Shown here: piece by piece, positions 34,432-43,255 of the stretch
Numbering within the stretch: position 1 is the stretch's first letter
Layout of the letters: the number at the start of each line of letters is the position of its first letter
Source of the DNA: Pseudomonas batumici
Lineage (GTDB): Bacteria > Pseudomonadota > Gammaproteobacteria > Pseudomonadales > Pseudomonadaceae
NCBI RefSeq assembly: GCF_000820515.1
Contig: NZ_JXDG01000040.1
Span: forward strand, 109,142-173,141
DNA: 64,000 nt
Direction: 5' to 3'
Made by a program: the position numbers and the translations under genes
The notes under the pieces: generated by a model
The model's database searches: none
Seen by the model: the letters and a program-made list of their open reading frames with translations, nothing else
What the model was told of the DNA's origin: nothing

Positions 34432-35199
34432 ATGATCATTCGTGCCTCACGCTTTGTCCCGACCTGCCTGACCGCGCTGCTCGGCGTTCTTGCTTTCGGT
34501 TCGGTCCAGGCCGCTGAAGTCCAGGTGGCCGTCGCGGCCAACTTCACCGCCCCGATCCAGGCCATCGCCGCCGATTTCGAAAAAGACACCGGCCACAAGC
34601 TGGTCGCGGCCTACGGCGCCACCGGCCAGTTCTACACCCAGATCAAGAACGGCGCGCCATTCGAGGTGTTCCTCGCCGCCGACGACAGCACCCCCGCCAA
34701 ACTGGAAAAAGAAGGCGATATCGTTCCCGGCTCGCGCTTCACCTACGCCGTCGGCACCCTGGCCCTGTGGTCGGCCAAGGACGGTTATGTCGACGCCCAT
34801 GGCAAGGTGCTCAAGGACAACCATTACCAGCACCTGTCCATCGCCGATCCCAAGACCGCGCCCTACGGCCTGGCCGCCACCCAGGTACTGGGCAAGCTGG
34901 GCCTGACCGACAAGGTCAAGGACAAGCTGGTCACCGGCCAGAACATCACCCAGGCCTACCAGTTCATCTCCACCGGCAATGCCGAACTGGGCTTTGTCGC
35001 CCTGTCGCAGATCTACAAGGACGGCAAGGTCACCAGCGGCTCGGCGTGGATCGTCCCGGCCGATATGCATGACACCATCAAGCAGGACGCGGTGATCCTC
35101 AACAAAGGCAAGGACAACGTCGCCGCCAAGGCCCTGGTGGACTACCTCAAGGGACCGAAAGCCGCTGCCATCATCAAGTCCTACGGCTACCAGATCTAA
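34432..35199 (+). CDS. modA: Molybdate ABC transporter substrate-binding protein
   Basis: 255 residues with signal peptide (LLGVLAFGSVQA, cleavage before AEVQVAVAANF). The ligand-binding strings VAVAANFTAPIQAIAADFEKDTGHKL, SGxxGQFYTQIKNGAPFEVFLAADDSTP and AELGFVALSQ are typical of ModA. Binds molybdate/tungstate in the periplasm. First gene of modABC, controlled by the Mo-box. Confidence 0.96.
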   Translation: MIIRASRFVPTCLTALLGVLAFGSVQAAEVQVAVAANFTAPIQAIAADFEKDTGHKLVAAYGATGQFYTQIKNGAPFEVFLAADDSTPAKLEKEGDIVPGSRFTYAVGTLALWSAKDGYVDAHGKVLKDNHYQHLSIADPKTAPYGLAATQVLGKLGLTDKVKDKLVTGQNITQAYQFISTGNAELGFVALSQIYKDGKVTSGSAWIVPADMHDTIKQDAVILNKGKDNVAAKALVDYLKGPKAAAIIKSYGYQI

Positions 35200-35880
35200 A
35201 TGCCGCTCTCGAGTGCCGACTTCGCCGCCATCTGGCTGACCCTGAAACTGGCGTCCCTGGTCACCGTCATCCTGCTGGTGATCGGCACTCCGATTGCGCT
35301 CTGGCTGGCCCGCACCCGCTCCTGGCTGCGCGGGCCGGTCGGGGCGGTGGTGGCGCTGCCGCTGGTGCTGCCGCCGACGGTGATCGGCTTCTACCTGCTG
35401 ATCGCCTTCGGCCCCAACGGTTTTATCGGCCAGTTCACCCAGTCCATCGGGCTGGGCACCCTCACCTTCAGTTTCACCGGGCTGGTGATCGGCTCGGTCA
35501 TCTACTCGATGCCCTTTGTGGTGCAACCGCTGCAAAACGCTTTCAGTGCCATCGGCACTCGCCCGTTGGAGGTGGCGGCAACCTTGCGCGCCAACCCCTG
35601 GGACACTTTCTTCAGCGTGGTCCTGCCCCTGGCGCGACCGGGCTTTATCACCGCCGCGATCCTCGGCTTCGCCCATACCGTCGGCGAATTCGGCGTGGTG
35701 CTGATGATCGGCGGCAATATTCCGGAAAAGACCCGGGTGGTCTCGGTGCAGATCTACGACCACGTCGAGGCCCTCGAATATCTGCAGGCCCATTGGCTGG
35801 CCGGCGCCATGCTGGTGTTTTCCTTCCTCGTGTTGCTGGCGCTGTACTCGAGCCGCAAGACCAGAATGAGCTGGAGTTGA
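35200..35880 (+). CDS. modB: Molybdate ABC transporter permease
   Basis: 226 residues, five or six helices; the EAA loop (ALEVAATLRANPWDTFFSVVLPLARPG form) contacts ModC. Begins directly after the modA stop codon with no gap. Inner-membrane channel of the molybdate importer. Confidence 0.96.
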   Translation: MPLSSADFAAIWLTLKLASLVTVILLVIGTPIALWLARTRSWLRGPVGAVVALPLVLPPTVIGFYLLIAFGPNGFIGQFTQSIGLGTLTFSFTGLVIGSVIYSMPFVVQPLQNAFSAIGTRPLEVAATLRANPWDTFFSVVLPLARPGFITAAILGFAHTVGEFGVVLMIGGNIPEKTRVVSVQIYDHVEALEYLQAHWLAGAMLVFSFLVLLALYSSRKTRMSWS

Positions 35881-35883
35881 GCC

Positions 35884-36972
35884 ATGGCTGCTTCGATACA
35901 GGTCCGCCTGCGGCTGAACTATCCGGACTTCGCCCTGGACCTCGACCTGCAACTGCCCGGTCGTGGCGTTACCGCCCTGTACGGGCACTCGGGTTCGGGC
36001 AAGACCACCTGCCTGCGCTGCATTGCCGGCCTGGAAAAGGCCCCCGAGGCCTTGATCCGGATCAACGACCAGGTCTGGCAGGACAGCAGCCGCCAACTGT
36101 TCGTCCCGCCGCACAAGCGCGCCCTGGGTTATGTGTTCCAGGAAGCCAGCCTGTTCGCCCACCTGTCGGTACGCGCCAACCTGGAATTCGGACTGCGCCG
36201 CATTCCTCGCGAGCAACGCCGGGTGGACATGGCCCATGCCACCGGGCTGCTGGGCATCGGTCATTTGCTCGACCGTCACCCGCAGCACCTGTCCGGCGGC
36301 GAACGCCAGCGCGTCGGCATTGCCCGGGCGCTGCTCACCAGCCCGCAGTTGCTGCTGATGGACGAACCGCTGGCGGCGCTCGACAGCCAGCGCAAGAGCG
36401 AGATCCTGCCATATCTGGAACGCCTGCATGACGAACTGGAAATCCCGGTGCTCTACGTCAGTCATGCCCAGGACGAAGTGGCGCGCCTGGCCGACCATAT
36501 CGTCCTGCTCGGCGCGGGCAAGGCCCTGGCCAGCGGCCCCATCGGTGAAACCCTGGCGCGCCTCGACCTGCCCATGGCCCTGGGCGATGACGCCGGCGTG
36601 GTGATCCAGGGCACGGTCAGCGGCTACGATCCCCAGTATCAGTTGCTGACCCTGCAATTGCCCGGCAGCCAGTTGAGCATGCGCGTGGCTCACGAGCCGC
36701 TGGCACCGGGCAAGCGCCTGCGCTTCAAGATCCAGGCCCGGGACGTCAGCCTCAGTCGGCAACCGGGCGAGCACAGCAGCATCCTCAATCTGTTGCCGGT
36801 GACGATCACCGGTGAAATCCCCGCCGACAACAGCGCCCACGTGCTGGTCCGGCTGGAGGCCGCGGGCACGCCGTTGCTGGCGCGGATCACCCGCTACTCC
36901 CGTGACCAGCTCAAGCTGGCACCGGGGCAGACCCTCTGGGCGCAGATCAAGGCGGTGGCGGTGCTGGCCTGA
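35884..36972 (+). CDS. modC: Molybdate ABC transporter ATP-binding protein
   Basis: 362 residues. Walker A GHSGSGKTT (34-42), signature LSGGERQR, Walker B LLLMDEPLAALD, then a C-terminal Mop/TOBE domain (LRFKIQARDVSLSRQ) that binds molybdate for feedback inhibition. Starts 3 bases after modB. The layout is the complete ModC of gamma-proteobacteria. Confidence 0.96.
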   Translation: MAASIQVRLRLNYPDFALDLDLQLPGRGVTALYGHSGSGKTTCLRCIAGLEKAPEALIRINDQVWQDSSRQLFVPPHKRALGYVFQEASLFAHLSVRANLEFGLRRIPREQRRVDMAHATGLLGIGHLLDRHPQHLSGGERQRVGIARALLTSPQLLLMDEPLAALDSQRKSEILPYLERLHDELEIPVLYVSHAQDEVARLADHIVLLGAGKALASGPIGETLARLDLPMALGDDAGVVIQGTVSGYDPQYQLLTLQLPGSQLSMRVAHEPLAPGKRLRFKIQARDVSLSRQPGEHSSILNLLPVTITGEIPADNSAHVLVRLEAAGTPLLARITRYSRDQLKLAPGQTLWAQIKAVAVLA

Positions 36973-36985
36973 GTCCCCCTCGCCT

Positions 36986-37084
36986 CTGTAGGAGCCAGCT
37001 TGCTGGCGATGAGGACCGAAAGTCTTGCCGCGACTATCCGGCCGCCATCGTCGGAACGCCGCCCGCAGCAAGCCAGCTCCTACA
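36986..37084. repeat. REP pair (BIME) after modC
   Basis: Arms CTGTAGGAGCCAGCTTGC and GCAAGCCAGCTCCTACA around a 60-base spacer, 13 bases after the modC stop. Likely marks the end of the mod transcript. Confidence 0.9.
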
Positions 37085-37288
37085 TTGGGTTTCGTGACAC
37101 TCGCAAAATCGGAGTTCTTCTTCAAAGAGTCCGTTAAGCATAGAGGCGGATATATAAACCGTTACATTCACGCTGTGACTCACTCAACAATCAGATAATA
37201 AAGTTGCGCCTCAGCATTTATTCAACTTAATTCCGTCAAAACGCACATTTGAGGTTGACTTGACGCCGGAGCCTGAGTAAATTTCCCG
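37085..37288 (+). other. Gene-free AT-rich segment before a terminator; possible small RNA
   Basis: About 200 bases, clearly richer in A/T than the flanks, without a convincing reading frame, running up to an intrinsic terminator at 37289-37311. A free-standing terminator behind non-coding AT-rich DNA is compatible with a small RNA or a transcription-attenuating leader for the magnesium cluster, but no promoter could be fixed. Confidence 0.3.
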
Positions 37289-37311
37289 GGCCTGCTGCTC
37301 AGGCCTTTTTT
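37289..37311 (+). terminator. Intrinsic terminator
   Basis: GGCCTG-CTGCT-CAGGCC followed by six T: a perfect six-pair GC stem with U-run, oriented for the plus strand only. It lies 317 bases after modC and 187 before the next coding start. Confidence 0.85.
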
Positions 37312-37497
37312 CAACTCACAAAAGAACCCAATGGACACAGTATCCAGACGCTGTCCGGTTCCCGCGAATGCGGTTCACCGGGCGCTTAACCCAGAAAATG
37401 ACGGGACTCGACGCACAGGTCGGGTGAGCTGCGCCAGGGCTTGATGCTCCTTCCGTAACTCGCCTCTGCCGGCGCCAGTCCGGTCGCGAGGTGTGTT

Positions 37498-37791
37498 ATG
37501 ACTTTCAAATCCGCTGTAATGCCAGGCGTTCGCGCCTTTGCTTCGAACATGCGCGTCAAGCTGTCCCGCGAGTCGGTGAAAGCCCCGCGTGGCAACGCGC
37601 TGTTCGCGACCCCTTCCTACAAGGCTTCGGCACGCGCCTGCGTCGCCTGGCGTATCTGCCCGACCACCGGCCAGCTGCAACAACGCTGGAATTTCGATGA
37701 CAGCCAGGACCCGCAGAGTATGGGGCTTGCGCAGCTCTCCCAGCGCGCCGGCCTGACCCTGAACCTGTCTGTCGAGGCCCGCGCCGCTTAA
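37498..37791 (+). CDS. Hypothetical protein upstream of mgtA
   Basis: 97 residues; GAGG six bases before ATG 37498. The product is basic at the N-terminus (FKSAVMPGVRAFASNMRVKLSRESVK) and contains SARACVAWRICPTTGQLQQRWNF. No signal or membrane segment. It precedes mgtA in the same direction; in other pseudomonads I recall a small gene at the same place in the low-magnesium cluster, but its role is unknown. Confidence 0.65.
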   Translation: MTFKSAVMPGVRAFASNMRVKLSRESVKAPRGNALFATPSYKASARACVAWRICPTTGQLQQRWNFDDSQDPQSMGLAQLSQRAGLTLNLSVEARAA

Positions 37792-38077
37792 TTGCCTTGC
37801 GCTGACAATGACAACTACCGCAACAGCATTTCGAACTTCGAAGTGCACGGCATTGTCATGTCTTTAATTATTAACAGTCGAGCACTTCATTATGGACGAA
37901 GCCAGTAGGCGGTTCGCTGTCCGTCATTATTTCGTGGACGGGCAGCGAACGTTAAACCTCTATACGCCCCCTAATTCGAATTCATCGCATCCGCGTGACT
38001 CGGCCTGTATTCGTTCGCCTGTTGAATAGGTGAATCGTCTATATGCCCGGTCACACAGAGGTGACAGAGGCATAGTT
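37792..38077 (+). promoter_or_regulatory. mgtA leader with a long hairpin
   Basis: 286 bases without a gene. GTTCGCTGTCCGTC (37912-37925) pairs with GACGGGCAGCGAAC (37937-37950) with one mismatch in 14, loop of 11. No U-run follows, so this is not an intrinsic terminator. E. coli and Salmonella mgtA leaders sense magnesium by alternative folding; a similar role is possible here but there is no sequence match to those riboswitches. An AT-rich TTTAATTATTAACAG at 37863-37877 may be promoter DNA. Confidence 0.45.
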
Positions 38078-40789
38078 ATGAACGCAGTCAAAGACCCTAT
38101 CCGGCCTACCGCAAACCGCGCCAAGGACGACACCAAGCTGTCGATGCGCGCTGCCCGTGAATCCCAACACACCCTCGCCACCACATTGAGCAACGTCAAG
38201 GCCAGCCGTGACGGCCTGACCGAACTGGACGCCGCCGGCCGCCTGCAACGCGAAGGCTTCAACGAAGTCGCCCACGACAAGCCGCCGCACGCCCTCATCC
38301 AGTTCCTCCAGGCGCTGAACAACCCCTTCATCTACGTGCTGCTGATCCTCGCCGGCATCAGCTTCTTCACCGACTTCTGGCTGGCCGAGCGCGCCGGCGA
38401 AGAAGGCGACCTGACCAAGGTCATCATCATCATGACCATGGTGACCCTGAGCAGCACCCTGCGCTTCTGGCAGGAACACCGCTCGGCCAAGTCCGCCGAA
38501 GCCCTCAAGGCCATGGTCCGCACCACCGCCACCGTGCTGCGGCGCGAACAGATGGGCAACAAGCCGGTGCTGCGTGAAGTGCCGATGCGCGAACTGGTGG
38601 CCGGGGATATCGTGCACCTGTCGGCCGGTGACATGATTCCGGCGGATATCCGCCTGATCGAATCCCGCGACCTGTTCATCAGCCAGGCGGTGCTGACCGG
38701 CGAAGCCTTGCCGGTGGAGAAGTACGACACCCTCGGCGATGTCGCGGCAAAATCCGCCACCACCGGCACCGACCAGAGCAACCTGCTGGACCTGCAGAAC
38801 ATCTGCTTCATGGGCACCAACGTGGTCAGCGGCACCGCCAAGGCCGTGGTGGTCGCCACCGGAGCGCGCACCTACTTCGGTTCGCTGGCCAAGGCGATTG
38901 TCGGCTCGCGGGTACAGACCGCGTTCGACCGTGGGGTGAACAGCGTCAGCTGGCTGCTGATCCGCTTCATGCTGGTGATGGTGCCGGTGGTGTTCCTGCT
39001 CAACGGCTTTTCCAAAGGCGACTGGAGCGATGCCCTGCTCTTCGCCCTGGCGGTGGCGGTGGGCCTGACCCCGGAAATGCTGCCGATGATCGTCAGCGCC
39101 AACCTCGCCAAGGGCGCCATGGCCATGGCCCGGCGCAAGGTGGTGGTCAAGCGCCTGAACGCGATCCAGAACTTCGGTTCCATGGACGTGCTGTGCACCG
39201 ACAAGACCGGCACCCTGACCCAGGACAAGATCATCCTCGAACACCACGTCGACGCCGCGGGCCTGCGCGATGAAGCGGTGCTGGGGCTGGCCTGGCTCAA
39301 CAGCTTTCACCAGAGTGGCATGAAGAACCTGATGGACCAGGCGGTCCTGCAATTCTCCCGGGAGAACCCCAAGTTCCAGGAACCGTTCGCCTACAGCAAG
39401 GTCGATGAACTGCCCTTCGACTTCGTCCGCCGGCGCCTGTCGATCATCGTCAAGGACAGCCGCAACGATCACCTGCTGGTCTGCAAGGGCGCGGTCGAGG
39501 AAATGCTCGCCATCTCCAGCCACGTCATGGAAGGCAACGCGGTCGTGGCCCTGGACGAGCAACGCCGCAAGACCTTGCTGACCCTGGCCAACGACTACAA
39601 CGAGGACGGTTTCCGCGTCCTGCTGCTGGCGACCCGCGACATCCCCAAGGCGCAGACCAAGGAGCAATACAAGACCGCCGACGAGCGTGGCCTGGTCATC
39701 CGCGGCTTCCTGACCTTCCTCGATCCGCCGAAGGAAACCGCGGGACCGGCGATTGCCGCCCTGCGCGACATCGGCGTCACGGTCAAGGTACTGACCGGCG
39801 ACAACGCCGTGGTCACCTGCAAGATCTGCCGTGAAGTCGGCCTGGAGCCGGGCCTGCCGCTGCTGGGCCAGGACATCGAGCACATGGACGAGGCGACCCT
39901 CAAGCGGCGGGTCGAGGAGCGCACGGTCTTCGCCAAGCTGACCCCGCTGCAGAAATCCCGGGTGCTCAAGGCCCTGCAATCCAACGGCCACACCGTCGGT
40001 TTCCTCGGCGACGGCATCAACGACGCCCCGGCCCTGCGGGACGCCGACGTCGGCATCTCGGTGGACAGCGGCACGGACATCGCCAAGGAATCGGCCGACA
40101 TCATCCTCCTGGAAAAGAGCCTGATGGTGCTGGAAGAAGGCGTGCTCAAGGGCCGCGAAACCTTCGGCAATATCATGAAGTACCTGAACATGACCGCCAG
40201 CTCCAACTTCGGCAACGTGTTCTCGGTGCTGGTGGCCAGCGCGTTCATTCCGTTCCTGCCGATGCTGTCGATCCACCTGCTGCTGCAGAACCTGATCTAC
40301 GACATCTCCCAGCTGGCCCTGCCGTGGGACAAGATGGACAAGGAATTCCTGCGCAAGCCGCGCAAGTGGGATGCGAAGAACATCGGCCGCTTCATGCTGT
40401 GGATCGGGCCGACCTCGTCGATCTTCGACATGACCACCTTTGCCCTGATGTGGTACGTGTTCGCCGCCAACAGCGTGGAAGCCCAGGCACTGTTCCAGTC
40501 CGGCTGGTTCGTCGAGGGCCTGCTGTCGCAGACGCTGGTGGTGCATATGCTGCGGACCCAGAAGATCCCGTTCTTCCAGAGCACCGCGTCGTTGCCGATC
40601 ATCCTCATGACCTGCCTGGCGGTGTCCATCGGCATCTACCTGCCGTTCTCGCAACTGGGCACGCTGGTCGGCCTGGTCCCCCTGCCGATGGCGTACTTCC
40701 CATGGCTGGTTGGCACCCTGCTGGCCTACTGCGTGGTGGCCCAGGGCATGAAGACCTTCTACATCCGCCGCTTCAAGCAGTGGTTCTAA
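38078..40789 (+). CDS. mgtA: Magnesium-importing P-type ATPase MgtA
   Basis: 903 residues from ATG 38078; an in-frame start at 38030 is less likely. P3B-type ATPase: LTGEALPVEK actuator motif, phosphorylation site DKTGTLTQDK (Asp375), LTGDNAVVT and GDGINDAPALRDADVG hinge, ten membrane helices. It imports magnesium when the ion is scarce. First large gene of a cluster with 40947-44021. Expression probably under PhoPQ and the long leader. Confidence 0.95.
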   Translation: MNAVKDPIRPTANRAKDDTKLSMRAARESQHTLATTLSNVKASRDGLTELDAAGRLQREGFNEVAHDKPPHALIQFLQALNNPFIYVLLILAGISFFTDFWLAERAGEEGDLTKVIIIMTMVTLSSTLRFWQEHRSAKSAEALKAMVRTTATVLRREQMGNKPVLREVPMRELVAGDIVHLSAGDMIPADIRLIESRDLFISQAVLTGEALPVEKYDTLGDVAAKSATTGTDQSNLLDLQNICFMGTNVVSGTAKAVVVATGARTYFGSLAKAIVGSRVQTAFDRGVNSVSWLLIRFMLVMVPVVFLLNGFSKGDWSDALLFALAVAVGLTPEMLPMIVSANLAKGAMAMARRKVVVKRLNAIQNFGSMDVLCTDKTGTLTQDKIILEHHVDAAGLRDEAVLGLAWLNSFHQSGMKNLMDQAVLQFSRENPKFQEPFAYSKVDELPFDFVRRRLSIIVKDSRNDHLLVCKGAVEEMLAISSHVMEGNAVVALDEQRRKTLLTLANDYNEDGFRVLLLATRDIPKAQTKEQYKTADERGLVIRGFLTFLDPPKETAGPAIAALRDIGVTVKVLTGDNAVVTCKICREVGLEPGLPLLGQDIEHMDEATLKRRVEERTVFAKLTPLQKSRVLKALQSNGHTVGFLGDGINDAPALRDADVGISVDSGTDIAKESADIILLEKSLMVLEEGVLKGRETFGNIMKYLNMTASSNFGNVFSVLVASAFIPFLPMLSIHLLLQNLIYDISQLALPWDKMDKEFLRKPRKWDAKNIGRFMLWIGPTSSIFDMTTFALMWYVFAANSVEAQALFQSGWFVEGLLSQTLVVHMLRTQKIPFFQSTASLPIILMTCLAVSIGIYLPFSQLGTLVGLVPLPMAYFPWLVGTLLAYCVVAQGMKTFYIRRFKQWF

Positions 40790-40814
40790 CGCGGTTCAAG
40801 AAATGAAACCGAAC

Positions 40815-40888
40815 CTGTAGGAACCAGCTTGCTGGCGATGGCGATGCAACATTCACCACCGCTATCGCCAGCAAGCTGGCTCCTACAG
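40815..40888. repeat. REP pair (BIME)
   Basis: Short pair with arms CTGTAGGAACCAGCTTGC and GCAAGCTGGCTCCTACAG. The spacer (ACATTCACCACCGCTATCG) matches that of the altered pair at 19787. Confidence 0.92.
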
Positions 40889-40946
40889 GGTTCGCGCCGC
40901 TCGCAACATCGCACCCGACAAAACCGGCCATTCCCCGGAGCCCACC

Positions 40947-41162
40947 ATGGAACCACTCTCCCAGTTCCTCACCGTTCTCGACTACAGCTATCGGGCGCTG
41001 TCGGTCCTGTTCCTGACCAAGGCGGCAAAAGTGGTCAGGCGGGTCACCGTGAAGCTCTATGTTCGAGGGACGCTGACCGCCATCGAAATGCGCTACCTGC
41101 TGGCGTTCTCCAGCACCATCAGTCGCGTCTCGGTGAGGCTGCTGCGCCCACCCAGAAAGTAA
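40947..41162 (+). CDS. Small basic protein of the mgtA cluster
   Basis: 71 residues, GGAG six bases before ATG. Strongly basic and partly amphipathic (FLTKAAKVVRRVTVKLYVRG, end VRLLRPPRK); might bind the membrane surface. 24 bases before the Na/Pi transporter in the same direction. Not a family I recognise. Confidence 0.65.
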   Translation: MEPLSQFLTVLDYSYRALSVLFLTKAAKVVRRVTVKLYVRGTLTAIEMRYLLAFSSTISRVSVRLLRPPRK

Positions 41163-41186
41163 AAAACCAGTACGTGGAGAATCCTC

Positions 41187-42917
41187 ATGTCTGGAACCGC
41201 TCTGTTGATCCACCTCGCCGGCGCCATTGCCCTGCTGCTGTGGGGCACCCACATGATTTCAACGGCACTGCTGCGCGGCTTCGGCACCCAGCTGCGCAAT
41301 GGCCTGGGCCGCAATCTCGATAAACGCTGGAAGGCCCTGCTCTGCGGCATCGGCATCACCAGCGTGCTGCAAAGCAGTACCGCGGTGAGCCTCATGGCCA
41401 CCTCCTTCACCGCTGCCGGCACCCTCAGCCTCGCCCCGGCGCTGGCGGTGATGCTGGGGGCCAATATCGGCTCGACCCTGGTGGTGCAACTGCTCAGCTT
41501 CGACACCTCGATCGCCATCCCCCTGGTGCTGCTGGCGGGCTTCGTGGTGTTCCGCCTGCGCGACGACTCGCGCCATGAAAGCATCGGCTGCGCCCTGATC
41601 GGCCTGGGCCTGATGATGCTCGCGCTGAGTCTGCTGAGCGCCGCCCTTGAACAGCTGGAAAACACACCGCTGTTCCATATGGTCATGCAAGGCCTGGACG
41701 GCGACCTGCTGATCGCCCTGCTGGTGGCGGTGCTGCTGACCTGGATCTGCCACTCCAGCGTCGCGGTGGTCCTGCTGATCGCCTCCCTGGCCGGCACCGG
41801 CACCCTGTCGCCGGTCACCACCCTGGCGCTGGTGCTCGGGGTCAATATCGGCGGCGCCCTGCCCTCGCTGATGAATGCCGCCACCCCGGTCGCCCGGCGC
41901 CTGCCCCTGGGCAATCTGCTGGTACGACTGTTCGGCGCGCTGCTGGTGCTGCCGTTCGCCGACCTGCTGGGCAAGTGCCTGGCCGAGGCCGCCGTCACCC
42001 CGGCGCATCGGGTGGTCTACCTGCATATCGCCTTCAATCTGCTCCTGGCCCTGGGCTTTATCGGCCTGGTGGACGAGCTCGCCAAGGGTCTGACACGCCT
42101 GCTGCCGACGCCGGAACAGGCCGCCGACCCGGGCATGCCGCAGTACCTCGACGAGGCCGGCCTGGAAGTGGCCAATATCGGTCTGTCGAACGCCGTGCGC
42201 GAAGCCCTGCGCATCGCCGACATGCTCTCGGTCATGCTCGAGCGTGTGCTGCAGCTGTTCCAGAAACCCGGCGAAGTCTCGGCCGAGGCTATCCGCCAGC
42301 TCGACCAGTCCCTGGACCTGCTCAGCGCGGCGATCCGAGCCTACCTCGCGGATATCGGCCAGGACGGCCTGAGCGACGAGGATGCCGACCGCGCCCAGGA
42401 AATCCTGATGTTCGTGATCAACCTGGAGCATGCCGGCGACATTCTCTCCACCAACCTCGCCCAGTTGGCGGCACGCCGTCGGCGCCGTGGCGAAAGCTTC
42501 TCGGGCTTCGAGCTGGGGCACATCCATCCGCTGCACGAGGAACTGCGCGAAAGCCTGAGCCTGGCGGTCACCGTGTTCCTGCGTGAAGACATCGCCACCG
42601 CGCATCGGCTGGTGGAGCGCAAGGAAGTGATTCGCCGCCTGGAAGCCCGCGCCAGCCGCGAACACTTTCGCAAACTCAGCGCCGACAAGAGCACCTGGGC
42701 CGAATCGGGGGATATTTTCCAACGGGTGCTGCGCGATTACCGGCGCGTGCACCACCACATCGCGGCGCTGGCCTATCCGGTCCTCGAACGTTCGGGAGAA
42801 CGTGCCCTGGAAACCCAGCCGCCGGGCGCGAGCGAACCGGCGCCAGGGCCCGTGCACGCCCTTGAACTCAACGACGACAGCCTGATCGACAAGGACAACT
42901 ACCCATGCGCGTCCTGA
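41187..42917 (+). CDS. Na+/Pi cotransporter family protein with PhoU-like tail
   Basis: 576 residues. Two inverted Na/Pi repeats with the signatures LQSSTAVSLMATSFTAAG and ICHSSVAVVLLIASLAGTG, GANIGSTL and GVNIGGALP. The C-terminal 230 residues form PhoU-like helices (IRQLDQSLDLLSAAIRAYL, EILMFVINLEHAGDIL). Bacterial members (YjbB/NptA type) move phosphate, in E. coli mostly outward. Its link with mgtA makes sense, as cytosolic Mg-ATP/phosphate balance changes at low magnesium. Confidence 0.9.
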   Translation: MSGTALLIHLAGAIALLLWGTHMISTALLRGFGTQLRNGLGRNLDKRWKALLCGIGITSVLQSSTAVSLMATSFTAAGTLSLAPALAVMLGANIGSTLVVQLLSFDTSIAIPLVLLAGFVVFRLRDDSRHESIGCALIGLGLMMLALSLLSAALEQLENTPLFHMVMQGLDGDLLIALLVAVLLTWICHSSVAVVLLIASLAGTGTLSPVTTLALVLGVNIGGALPSLMNAATPVARRLPLGNLLVRLFGALLVLPFADLLGKCLAEAAVTPAHRVVYLHIAFNLLLALGFIGLVDELAKGLTRLLPTPEQAADPGMPQYLDEAGLEVANIGLSNAVREALRIADMLSVMLERVLQLFQKPGEVSAEAIRQLDQSLDLLSAAIRAYLADIGQDGLSDEDADRAQEILMFVINLEHAGDILSTNLAQLAARRRRRGESFSGFELGHIHPLHEELRESLSLAVTVFLREDIATAHRLVERKEVIRRLEARASREHFRKLSADKSTWAESGDIFQRVLRDYRRVHHHIAALAYPVLERSGERALETQPPGASEPAPGPVHALELNDDSLIDKDNYPCAS

Positions 42918-43255
42918 TCTGCGCCGGGCGCTACTACTTGAACGCCGCCATGTGCCGCAAGGTGCTGGAGGCCTATCACCAGACCCGCACGATCAGTGTG
43001 CTGATCCACGGCGGCAACCAGTTCCTGGGCAGCGAAATCGAGGATTGGGCCCGGGAAAACGGCACGCACCTGGTGCGCTATCCGTCCAATTGGCAGTTCT
43101 ACGGCAAGCAGGCCGAACGCCGGCGCAACCAGTTCATGTTGATGGACAGCAAACCAGAGCTGGTGATTGCCTTTCCGGGCGGCAGCGACACCGAAGAACT
43201 GGTGGCCCAGGCCAAGGCCATGAATATCGAAATAAGGAGCATCAACCATGAATGA
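42905..43255 (+). CDS. SLOG-superfamily (DUF2493/YspA-like) protein
   Basis: 116 residues, AAGGA nine bases before ATG, overlapping the transporter gene by 13 bp. MRVLICAGRYY followed by HGGNQFLGSEIEDWARENG and PELVIAFPGGSDTEELVAQA is the nucleotide-binding pattern of the YspA/SLOG fold (normally MRVLVCGGRDY...HGGARGAD). Note the changes from the consensus GGR and GARGAD, so the ligand may differ. Possibly binds a nucleotide signal. Confidence 0.8.
   Translation: MRVLICAGRYYLNAAMCRKVLEAYHQTRTISVLIHGGNQFLGSEIEDWARENGTHLVRYPSNWQFYGKQAERRRNQFMLMDSKPELVIAFPGGSDTEELVAQAKAMNIEIRSINHE

Noticed and set aside
34447..37125. Antisense open frame of 892 codons opposite modABC
   Set aside because: modABC are unmistakable on the other strand and the frame even runs through a REP pair.
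37331..37444. 37-codon frame after the terminator, possible leader peptide of the magnesium cluster
   Set aside because: Weak ribosome site and no proline or arginine run placed as in MgtL; kept only as a remote possibility.
38051..40654. Antisense open frame of 867 codons opposite mgtA
   Set aside because: Shadow of mgtA; product dominated by His/Gln/Gly/Val.
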